Program-made: the position numbers and the translations under genes | Assembly: GCF_009695905.1 (NCBI RefSeq) | Contig: NZ_VUNA01000007.1 | Span: 37,406-101,405 of the forward strand | Source of the DNA: Mogibacterium kristiansenii | GTDB lineage: Bacteria > Bacillota > Clostridia > Peptostreptococcales > Anaerovoracaceae | Direction: 5' to 3' | DNA length: 64,000 bases | Notes under the pieces: model-generated | Database searches by the model: none | What the model saw: only the letters and a program-made list of their open reading frames with translations | Told to the model about the DNA's origin: nothing | Part shown: piece by piece, positions 8,063 to 14,198 of the stretch | Numbering within the stretch: position 1 is the first letter of the stretch | Layout: each line of letters begins with the position of its first letter

Positions 8063-8535
8063 GCCCCGGGTTACACCCGGGACACGAACAGATGAAAAGA
8101 GACGCACGAAAGAATCTCTCCGATCTTCGTGCATCTCTTCTCATCATTGTAATTCCGAAAGGAAAGAATTGACGACGAACACCCACATTTCCCTCCTTTC
8201 GTCGTCAATTCTAATCTTCCAATCGTGTCTGCCACTCTAATTTGCATTCGGCCCACAAAAAATTGACGACAGACCCTCGCTCTTGAGCAGTCTTTCGTCA
8301 ATCTAGTTATTTTCTGTCCAAATTGCTCCAATGCAAATTCGACAGAAATTCGAAATCACTTCTTCATACCCGAATTTCCTGCTTTCGAGACCTCATCTCA
8401 CCCTTCCTCCGGGCATTTAACTCTAATCCACCCGGCGGCCGCGGGGAAATTGACGACGGAACCTCGGGGGAGAGCGTTTCGTCGTCAATTTCTTCCGATT
8501 TCTTGAAATTTCTTGAAAGAGTCACAAATTAGAGG
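8060..8535 (+). repeat. Conserved multi-hairpin element, copy A
   Basis: Non-coding. Ordered inverted repeats: CCCGGGT/ACCCGGG (8064-8081); AAGAGACGCACGAA with its near complement (8097-8110 / 8126-8139); GAATTGACGACGAA perfect 14 bp (8166-8179 / 8198-8211); ATTGACGA-type (8261-8273 / 8291-8302); TTTCTGTC/GACAGAAA (8311-8318 / 8341-8348); GAAATTGACGACG perfect 13 bp (8446-8458 / 8480-8492). TCTAAT or ATTAGA motifs flank the hairpins, and the element ends at AATTAGAGG (8527-8535). The same order, with conserved linkers such as CGAATTTCCTGCTTTC, returns at 59156-59618. The orientation is arbitrary and was chosen so that both copies read alike. Confidence 0.85.
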
Positions 8536-8704
8536 TTGTACGTACTATAGTGTACCCATAGAAGCGGACACTTTTACAAATTGAGCACCTTGAAGAAAGC
8601 CATTCAATTCGGACGCCCTCGTATGGTGGACAGCCGAAAAAGTAAGGATTTGAAGGGAGACCGATGCCAGTGCCAGCATCGGCACCCGGCGGCCGGAGAA
8701 ATCC
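8536..8704. other. Intergenic stretch with a possible IS3-type end
   Basis: No gene is supported. TGTACCCATAGAAGCGGACA at about 8551-8570 resembles the terminal inverted repeat of IS3-family (IS150-like) elements, but neither a transposase gene nor a second end is visible. A small hairpin, CCGATGC/GCATCGG, lies around 8661-8682. It may be the remnant of an insertion. Confidence 0.25.
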
Positions 8705-8747
8705 AAAAAAATAAAAAAGAGACCGCCGCACCATTGTGCAGCAGCCC
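8705..8747 (-). terminator. Intrinsic terminator after yqeY
   Basis: In the minus direction GCTGCTGCAC and GTGCGGCGGT pair with G-U wobbles around an AATG loop. A long T-run (TCTTTTTTATTTTTTT) follows. It closes the rpsU-yqeY transcript. Confidence 0.8.
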
Positions 8748-8757
8748 CTTCTGATAG

Positions 8758-9210
8758 CTACTTACCACTTAAGTATTCTTTAACAACCTTCGAGACGACA
8801 GCACCGTCTGCCTGGCCTTTCAGCTCTGCCATAGCGGCTTTCATCATCGGACCCATACTCTTCATCGAGCGGTCCAATCCGGATTCTTCACAAATTCGCT
8901 CCACAGCGGCGCGAACAGCTTCCTCCGACATTTCCTCCGGCAAATACTGCTTCAGAATATCGATTTCTGTTCTATAACTATCGAGTAAATCCTGTCTTCC
9001 TGCCTTTTCGAAATCAGCAATCGCGTCAGTACGCATCTTAAGCTGTTTCTTAATAATCGGAACGATGTCGGCATCCTCCAGAGTTACCTGCTGATCAATC
9101 TCATGTTGCTTAATCGCGGCACGAATCAGATTAACGGTTTCCTTCCGGGTGCTGTCATGCGCCTTCATCGCTTCCTTATAATCGGTAAGCAATTGTTCCT
9201 TAAGACCCAT
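8758..9210 (-). CDS. yqeY: YqeY family protein (GatB/YqeY domain)
   Basis: 150 aa, the normal length of YqeY proteins, which share a domain with the tail of amidotransferase subunit GatB. Typical features are MGLKEQLLTDYKEAMKAHD at the N-terminus, RKETVNLIRAAIK, the central YLPEEMSEE, and a C-terminal GADGAVV-like region (KGQADGAVVSKVVKEYL). GatB/YqeY domains are thought to bind tRNA; the cellular job of stand-alone YqeY is not settled. It follows rpsU after a 20-bp gap containing an AGGAG-type site, so the two are surely one transcript. This pairing is common in Firmicutes. Confidence 0.92.
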   Translation of the reverse strand: MGLKEQLLTDYKEAMKAHDSTRKETVNLIRAAIKQHEIDQQVTLEDADIVPIIKKQLKMRTDAIADFEKAGRQDLLDSYRTEIDILKQYLPEEMSEEAVRAAVERICEESGLDRSMKSMGPMMKAAMAELKGQADGAVVSKVVKEYLSGK

Positions 9211-9230
9211 TGAATACCTCCTTTACCAGA

Positions 9231-9410
9231 TTAATACTTTCTGGCTTTCTTTCTAGCAGCTTCGGATTTCTTCTTACGCTTTACGCTTGGCTTCTCGTAG
9301 TGCTCTCTCTTTCTGAGCTCAGACATAACGCCATCGCGAGCGCAAGATCTCTTAAATCTCTTAAGAGCGCTCTCTAAGCTTTCGTTTTCTCTAACGATAA
9401 CCTGTGCCAT
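9231..9410 (-). CDS. rpsU: 30S ribosomal protein S21
   Basis: A 59-aa basic protein beginning [19 protein letters not shown] and ending in a lysine/arginine-rich tail ([16 protein letters not shown]). This is a full-length bacterial S21, which sits near the 16S rRNA 3' end on the small subunit and helps mRNA selection. The start is ATG at 9410 with AGGAGGTG upstream. It has its own promoter (9475-9503) and precedes yqeY. Confidence 0.97.
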   Translation of the reverse strand: MAQVIVRENESLESALKRFKRSCARDGVMSELRKREHYEKPSVKRKKKSEAARKKARKY

Positions 9411-9474
9411 ATTCCGATTTCACCTCCTACCGTACTCAGAATGTAAATGGAACAGAATCGTCCATAACATTGTA

Positions 9475-9503
9475 ATTGTATCATCATCAATCTATTTCTG
9501 CAA
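9475..9503 (-). promoter_or_regulatory. Promoter of rpsU-yqeY
   Basis: TTGCAG (-35, 9503-9498), a 17-bp spacer and TACAAT (-10, 9480-9475) lie about 65 bp before the rpsU start on the minus strand. Confidence 0.65.
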
Positions 9504-9532
9504 GTGATTTTTTAAAGAAATTTCACAACTCC

Positions 9533-11056
9533 TTAGAAAATACTTTCGACGATGTCTCCGGCCATCATCTTCCGGCGGGAATCCTCGTCCACTGCAAACT
9601 TATCCGCCGCCATGCCGTGAATCATCACGCCGTACAGCAAGCTGTTGTTCTCCGAATTGCCCTGAGCAATCAGGGATGCAATTACCCCGGAGAGCACATC
9701 CCCGGATCCCGCCGTCGCCAGACCGGAATTGCCGGTGACGTTCAGGTACAGCCGCTGAGTACCATCTTCCTTAATCAGGGAAACCAGCGACACGTCGGAC
9801 TTCACCACCATGCTCACCCGGTATAGCTCCGAGAACTTCTTTGTAAAGCCGATTCGATTTTTTTCAATCACCTGGATGTCTTCTCCGCAGAGCCGCGCCA
9901 TCTCACCCACGTGCGGCGTGATGATGCACGGGCATTTTCTTTTACGGAACGGCTTCAGATTCTTGGAAATCAGGTTCAGTGCACCCGCATCCAGCACCAC
10001 CGGAGTCTCCTGTGCCAGGATTTCTTTGATAATCAGGCGTCCGGTTGCATCTTCCTTCATGCCCGGTCCCGCCAGGACCACGTCTACGCTTTCCACAAAA
10101 TCATCCAGCGCTCCAATTACATCGTCCGTCTTGTACGGCACCACTACCGCTTCCGGGATGGATACATTGAAGAAACCGGTGAATTTGTTCGGGCAGAAAA
10201 TCTTTACCAGCCCGCAGCCCGCTCTGTAGGAAGCTTTTGCCGAAAGCATCGCCGCCCCCATCATGCTACCCGGGCTCACCACGATTCCCACGGTTCCGTA
10301 GGTGCCCTTATGGGAAACCTCCGTTCTCGGAATCAGTGCCATATCCTTGGTTTTTCGGAAGAACTCCCGGTCGCACACGAAAATACGATCCGGAATATCC
10401 CGATATCCTCGTTTCGCCAGACCAATGTCTACTACTTTTACCTCGCCTGAAACCTTTCGTCCTTCGCAGAAGAACAGACCGGTCTTGTAATTTCCCATGG
10501 TTACGGTAAGGTCGGCCCGGAATACCGCGTTCATAATCTGACCAGTGGTGGCATTCAGTCCCGACGGAATGTCGATGGCCACTTTGTAGCCCTTCTTGGA
10601 ATTCACATACTCCAGGAACTTCACAAAATTATTTCCGAAGCGGCGATTGAGTCCGGTTCCGAATATACCGTCCACCAGAACGTCGTATTCCGAACGCAGC
10701 GCCTTCAGGCTTTCCGCCGCATCTTCCGTTCCGTAGATTTTCAAATCCGGGAACATGGAGGAAATAATCCGAATCTGGCGCCGGAATTCTTTAGAAGTGC
10801 GGTTGGGATCTCCCACAAAATAGAGTGTGACGGAATAGCCCAAATGAAGGAGCCAGCGAGCAACGCACACTCCGTCTCCGCCGTTATTTCCCGGTCCGCA
10901 CATAACCAGAACCCGCGTATTGGTATCCGGAAAGCGCTCCGTAATTTCGTTCACCACACCTCGGGATGCATTTTCCATCAGCACGGAACTTGGAACACCT
11001 TTGTCCATCGTGTATTCGTCCATGTATTTCATGGATTTTGCCGTTAATGCATACAT
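9533..11056 (-). CDS. nnr: Bifunctional NAD(P)H-hydrate repair enzyme (epimerase and ADP/ATP-dependent dehydratase)
   Basis: A 507-aa fusion that repairs damaged (hydrated) NADH and NADPH. The N-terminal YjeF_N half (about 1-215) has SSVLMENASRGV and the nucleotide-binding VMCGPGNNGGDGVCVARWL, then DGIFGTGLNR and AIDIPSGLNA. The C-terminal ribokinase-like half (about 230-507) has HKGTYGTVGIV, VLAGPGM, ITPHVGEMARL and the catalytic-site TAGSGDVLSGVIASL. The length is normal for the fused form. It lies beside the left prophage junction: the -10 hexamer of its likely promoter falls inside the proposed attL core. Confidence 0.93.
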   Translation of the reverse strand: MYALTAKSMKYMDEYTMDKGVPSSVLMENASRGVVNEITERFPDTNTRVLVMCGPGNNGGDGVCVARWLLHLGYSVTLYFVGDPNRTSKEFRRQIRIISSMFPDLKIYGTEDAAESLKALRSEYDVLVDGIFGTGLNRRFGNNFVKFLEYVNSKKGYKVAIDIPSGLNATTGQIMNAVFRADLTVTMGNYKTGLFFCEGRKVSGEVKVVDIGLAKRGYRDIPDRIFVCDREFFRKTKDMALIPRTEVSHKGTYGTVGIVVSPGSMMGAAMLSAKASYRAGCGLVKIFCPNKFTGFFNVSIPEAVVVPYKTDDVIGALDDFVESVDVVLAGPGMKEDATGRLIIKEILAQETPVVLDAGALNLISKNLKPFRKRKCPCIITPHVGEMARLCGEDIQVIEKNRIGFTKKFSELYRVSMVVKSDVSLVSLIKEDGTQRLYLNVTGNSGLATAGSGDVLSGVIASLIAQGNSENNSLLYGVMIHGMAADKFAVDEDSRRKMMAGDIVESIF

Positions 11057-11089
11057 ATATCTACTCCTGCTTATACAGTTTTCTAACTA

Positions 11090-11101
11090 ATTATACAGAA
11101 T
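11090..11101. repeat. Candidate attL core
   Basis: ATTATACAGAAT is repeated exactly at 45399-45410, in the same orientation and just outside the last phage gene on each side. The recombination is inferred; the identity of the two 12-mers is directly visible. Confidence 0.6.
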
Positions 11102-11118
11102 GCAATCTAAAAACACAA
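11090..11118 (-). promoter_or_regulatory. Probable nnr promoter spanning the prophage junction
   Basis: On the minus strand TATAAT (11095-11090) lies 17 bp from TTGTGT (11118-11113), about 34 bp before the nnr start. The -10 is within the proposed attL core, while the -35 is on the prophage side. Confidence 0.5.
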
Positions 11119-11175
11119 TACAGCAAAGCTGAAACCCTTGTAAAATAAGGATTTCATTCTGTTTTGTCAGTTAAA

Positions 11176-11200
11176 TTTGTTTCTTGTATGTAACTTGTAG
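11176..11200 (+). repeat. Candidate integrase arm-type repeats, left end
   Basis: TTTGTTTCTTG and TATGTAACTTG in tandem, followed by TAG. They match the tandem TTTGTTACTTG pair at 45263-45287 with three differences, about 75 bp inside attL. Direct repeats inside both phage ends fit the arm sites of a tyrosine integrase. Confidence 0.5.
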
Positions 11201-11292
11201 GAAAAAAATACTATAAGATTTTTCGTTTTTTTCAGCTATTGTTTATTTGTTATTTTAGCACATATAGGCTTCTATATCACGTATATCACGCA

Positions 11293-11323
11293 AAAAATCG
11301 GGGCAGAATTAACTCCTGCCCCG
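11293..11323 (-). terminator. Terminator at the end of the phage late operon
   Basis: CGGGGCAG/CTGCCCCG (11299-11306 / 11316-11323) followed in the minus direction by ATTTTTT. The stop codon of the last lysis gene is in the loop, so translation may run into the hairpin. Confidence 0.85.
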
Positions 11324-11605
11324 TTCCAAATCGTCTATTCTATGGTTTGCAACCTTCATCTTTTCCTCTGCCAGTGCCGTCTTGGTTTCCACAGCGTAGA
11401 GCCGTTCAACTGCATTATTATGAAGCTCAACCTTCTTTGTCAGTTGATCCAGCTTATACTCTATCATGCGGATTGTTTCGTCGTGTTTTCGCTCCGCTTC
11501 TTCAGCCACACTTTTCTGCTGAGCTTCAAACCTTTCCTGCTGGCAGTGGTTATTGATTAGGCAGACAATGACCGCCCCGCAAACCGAAATCAATGTTTCT
11601 ACCAT
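11309..11605 (-). CDS. XhlA/holin-accessory-like phage membrane protein
   Basis: About 98 aa from the ATG at 11605, preceded by AAAGGGA; a longer frame lacks a ribosome site. One N-terminal membrane helix (METLISVCGAVIVCLINN) is followed by a long charged coiled coil (IEYKLDQLTKKVELHNNAVERLYAVE). Phage XhlA-type proteins have the same coil but usually a C-terminal membrane helix, so the resemblance is in parts rather than order. It is the last gene of the lysis block, overlapping the endolysin end, and probably assists membrane disruption. Assignment is by context. Confidence 0.55.
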   Translation of the reverse strand: MVETLISVCGAVIVCLINNHCQQERFEAQQKSVAEEAERKHDETIRMIEYKLDQLTKKVELHNNAVERLYAVETKTALAEEKMKVANHRIDDLERGRS

Positions 11606-11606
11606 C

Positions 11607-12311
11607 CTATTTCCCTTTGTAAACGGGCTTACCGGCACTGTTAAAAACGGTGTAGCCGTTTTTATCGGCACAAGCCTTAGCGTTGGCCAAACTACGGAAT
11701 GCGCCCTTCTGAGATTTTTCGTTATCCCAGCTTTTTCTTACACGGTACACTTCTTTTTTCTTTTTCGAGGAATCACCCTTGAACGGAATGCCAAGATACT
11801 TGCAAATTCCCTCTGCGATTCCTTTACCGTACGCCTTCTGCTTGCTCTTCATCTTCGCCAGGTCTGCCTTAATAGATCCGCATTCGAAGATTACTGCCGG
11901 GGCATTCGTTGCGTTAAGCTCATACAGATCAGTTCTGCGGCCAACGCCACGAGTTTTGATACCTACGTACTTCATTACGTACTGATTCATCAGCTTTGCC
12001 GCCTTCTTGCCCTTTGCAGAGGTATACAGCGGAATCGTACCGGACGGCGCCTTAGAGTAATCACAGTGCAGGGCCACATGCAGCGAAACACCGGCAGCGT
12101 TGGATTTCGCAACCTGCTTAACCATGTTAATGTTGTTCGCCGGGTAGTCAGTAATCACCTTAACCCCGGACTTCTTTAAGTAGCTAATGGCATACTTGGC
12201 AATGCCCTTCATCAAACCCGCTTCGGTATACTTTCCATAGGTGCATCCGGAATCCCATCCGCCATTGGTGCTGGTTCCATGTCCCACGAACAGCGCTACA
12301 GTTTTACTCAT
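11607..12311 (-). CDS. Phage endolysin, N-acetylmuramoyl-L-alanine amidase (Amidase_3)
   Basis: 234 aa. The catalytic domain (about 1-170) shows the zinc ligands of the Amidase_3 family: His in FVGHGT, Glu in the YTEAGL region, His in LHVALHCDYS, and the catalytic Glu in VIFECGSI. After a lysine-rich linker (KGDSSKKKKEV) comes a short SPOR-like wall-binding tail, YRVRKSWDNEKSQKGAF ... GYTVFNSAGKPVY. It cuts the bond between MurNAc and L-Ala to release phage. There is no signal peptide, so it depends on the holin encoded just upstream. Start at 12311 with GAGGTGATT. Confidence 0.92.
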   Translation of the reverse strand: MSKTVALFVGHGTSTNGGWDSGCTYGKYTEAGLMKGIAKYAISYLKKSGVKVITDYPANNINMVKQVAKSNAAGVSLHVALHCDYSKAPSGTIPLYTSAKGKKAAKLMNQYVMKYVGIKTRGVGRRTDLYELNATNAPAVIFECGSIKADLAKMKSKQKAYGKGIAEGICKYLGIPFKGDSSKKKKEVYRVRKSWDNEKSQKGAFRSLANAKACADKNGYTVFNSAGKPVYKGK

Positions 12312-12312
12312 A

Positions 12313-12600
12313 CTAAATCACCTCGCATTCCTTTACTTCATCCACAGCTTCCGCTTCATCGTCTGTAGCTTCTTCATCCGCTGCGTCTAGTGCAGCCTGT
12401 GCCTTGCATTCCGGAAGTCCATTGACAGATGTCAGCAGTGACAGCACACCCGCCAAAACAGTCGCAGATCCTACCATCTTCCAGTCAACGCTGGTCACCA
12501 TTGTCGCGGTCCCGATTGTCGCTACGGCAGTCTGTGCCATTGTCTTCACTGCACGGATTCCCGCAGCCTTCCACCAAATCTTGTTAAACATTTGTTCCAT
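12313..12600 (-). CDS. Holin, r1t-like family
   Basis: 95 aa. The N-terminus WWKAAGIRAVKTMAQTAVATIG and the second hydrophobic stretch MVGSATVLAGVLSLLTSV form two membrane segments. The WxxAxxRAxKTxAQ pattern is typical of phage r1t-type holins. The C-terminal tail is strongly acidic (DEEATDDEAEAVDEVKECE). It should form the membrane lesion that lets the amidase, whose gene begins immediately after it, reach the wall. A terminator separates it from the tail genes upstream, so lysis genes may have separate transcription. Confidence 0.85.
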   Translation of the reverse strand: MEQMFNKIWWKAAGIRAVKTMAQTAVATIGTATMVTSVDWKMVGSATVLAGVLSLLTSVNGLPECKAQAALDAADEEATDDEAEAVDEVKECEVI

Positions 12601-12616
12601 CCTTTCTTTTTTGCAT

Positions 12617-12644
12617 ATAAAAAAGCAGCCGGTATTGGCTGCTT
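12617..12644 (-). terminator. Terminator between tail and lysis genes
   Basis: AAGCAGCC/GGCTGCTT (12623-12630 / 12637-12644) followed in the minus direction by a T-run (TTTTTTAT) immediately before the holin gene. Confidence 0.75.
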
Positions 12645-12668
12645 TGGTTGATATATTTAATTGTTCAA

Positions 12669-12803
12669 CTAATTGTTCAACAGTTCAACAAGGTCCTTGT
12701 ACTCTTCGTCTGTCAACTTTCCAAGCGTATACAAGAGGTCAATTCTCTTCGCCAAACCGTCCGTTCTTCCAAGCTCTATAAGTCTTTTTGCAATGTTATA
12801 CAT
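12669..12803 (-). CDS. Small phage protein, XkdX-like
   Basis: 44 aa, MYNIAKRLIELGRTDGL then KLTDEEYKDLVELLNN, with AAGGGGA before the ATG. Size, the LTDEEYKD motif and the position between fibre and holin genes resemble the XkdX family of short phage tail-region proteins. Function unknown. The last 30 bp contain GTTGAAC three times. Confidence 0.6.
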   Translation of the reverse strand: MYNIAKRLIELGRTDGLAKRIDLLYTLGKLTDEEYKDLVELLNN

Positions 12804-12818
12804 GATATTCCCCTTCCG

Positions 12819-13181
12819 TTATTCAGTAATTCCGATTTCAAGCATTGAAACCCTGCATTCCTGGTCAATAACTGCCTGCAATCCGTCCACTTCCAGAATC
12901 GTTGTTCTTTCGTCAATCGTTTTTGCGTTCTGCTTTGATTCGTATGTTTCGCCGTTCAATTTGGCGATTTCCTGCCTTGCAATCTCACGGGCTGCAAGTT
13001 CATCCTTGCAATCTTCTGTGGTCAGGCTGCCTTCCGTCAGTTTTAAAACAATATAGTCTGTAAACCTTAAAAAAGTTTCATACCATAAAATCTTTGCAAA
13101 CCATTCCGGTTCTTCACTATTTTTAACATAATCTTCCAGCACATCCATTTCATATTTTTTGGCGATTTTGTTAATATCCAT
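12819..13181 (-). CDS. Phage protein of unknown function, tail-fibre region
   Basis: 120 aa, predicted mainly helical and acidic (MDINKIAKKYEMDVLEDYVKN, later EIARQEIAKLNGETYESK). No domain recognised. It follows the fibre gene closely and precedes the XkdX-like gene, so an accessory tail or fibre-assembly role is likely but inferred. Its middle (ELAAREIARQEIAKL) could form a coiled coil. Confidence 0.6.
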   Translation of the reverse strand: MDINKIAKKYEMDVLEDYVKNSEEPEWFAKILWYETFLRFTDYIVLKLTEGSLTTEDCKDELAAREIARQEIAKLNGETYESKQNAKTIDERTTILEVDGLQAVIDQECRVSMLEIGITE

Positions 13182-13193
13182 GTCGCACCTCCC

Positions 13194-14198
13194 TTAGTAT
13201 CTCACTCTAAAAGCTCTAAAGGTCGCTTTAACTTTTGCCGTAGAACTTCCTGTATTTATACATTTAATCACAAATTTATCTCCGTTAGCGTTGATATACG
13301 CCCCGTATACATGTACATTAGAAACATTCTTCCCCGAAGATGTAGCATTAGAAAGATACCAACCCGCAAGAATACTAGGGCCTGCCATACCGAAATTATA
13401 AGTGAGTTCTTTTGATTCTCCAGCCGCTATCGTTTGATTGTCCAGCACGTAATCTGAAATGTAATATGCAGCATAGAAGTATTCTTCATATGATTTAACT
13501 CCGGTTCCTCCTTCGGCTACCGGCAAAGCTTTGTTATCAAACAAATTCTTCCGTGCGTCCGTAGAGGTTGCTGCCCCGGTGCCACCTTGTGCAATCGGAA
13601 TCAGGCCATTGATTCTACTTGCTGTAAGCCCGCCGCTTGTGCGATCCAATGGCAAAGTCCCAGTCACTCTGTCCATCGGCAGCGATCCGTCGATTTGATT
13701 CATTGTGTGTTTGTGATTTGTCCCAGCGTCCCATACGGAAAAGAGTTTGTCCAACCCGTCAAGATTGATTCCATTCAATCTCACACGATACAGCGGGAAT
13801 TCATGCACGGAATCACCGTTTAAGATATTCCCCTCTACTACATCTGGGTCCTTAGGTGCCCCTGTGGTCGGGGTGCCTTTCAGCACTTTCAGCACCATAC
13901 TCTCGATGCCATCAGTTTCTTCGTAATGGCACACGATAATGTCGTTGCGCTTGTATCCGGATGTGCCGTTGTCAATAGTAAGCTCGTCATATGTGCCGTG
14001 CGGGATCCTTGCATGCCGTCCGTGAACCATTACATCACCGCTCTTGATTCGGATTCTCGTTGTAGCAATTACTTCTGCCTCCAGCTGATTCTCAATCGGC
14101 AGCACAAATTGACTTGTACCGAAGAGTGCAGCGTATAATGCACCATCATCCGCTGCATTAACGTGCGCCTGTCCGGTTGCACCTGTGATTATTTTCAT
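13194..14198 (-). CDS. Phage baseplate/tail fibre protein
   Basis: 334 aa, coupled to the Tal gene by an ATGA overlap. The N-terminal region (ITGATGQAHVNAADDGALYAA, then TRIRIKSGDVMVHGRHARI) is like baseplate proteins of Gram-positive siphophages. The centre has the shaft repeats typical of fibres: LPMDRVTGTLPLDRTSGGL, IPIAQGGTGA and LPVAEGGTG. The C-terminal ~100 residues form a beta-rich tip that would contact the host. Probably part of the host-recognition apparatus at the tail end. Confidence 0.8.
   Translation of the reverse strand: MKIITGATGQAHVNAADDGALYAALFGTSQFVLPIENQLEAEVIATTRIRIKSGDVMVHGRHARIPHGTYDELTIDNGTSGYKRNDIIVCHYEETDGIESMVLKVLKGTPTTGAPKDPDVVEGNILNGDSVHEFPLYRVRLNGINLDGLDKLFSVWDAGTNHKHTMNQIDGSLPMDRVTGTLPLDRTSGGLTASRINGLIPIAQGGTGAATSTDARKNLFDNKALPVAEGGTGVKSYEEYFYAAYYISDYVLDNQTIAAGESKELTYNFGMAGPSILAGWYLSNATSSGKNVSNVHVYGAYINANGDKFVIKCINTGSSTAKVKATFRAFRVRY

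Noticed and set aside
7239..8186. Long overlapping open frames (257-315 codons) on the minus strand
   Set aside because: They come from the GC-rich 107-bp repeats, appear in several frames at once and lack plausible starts; the period is not a multiple of three.
11176..11200. 27-bp imperfect repeat as the att crossover site
   Set aside because: It has three mismatches and a tandem direct-repeat structure better suited to integrase arm sites; the 12-bp outer repeat is exact. Kept as arm-site candidate.
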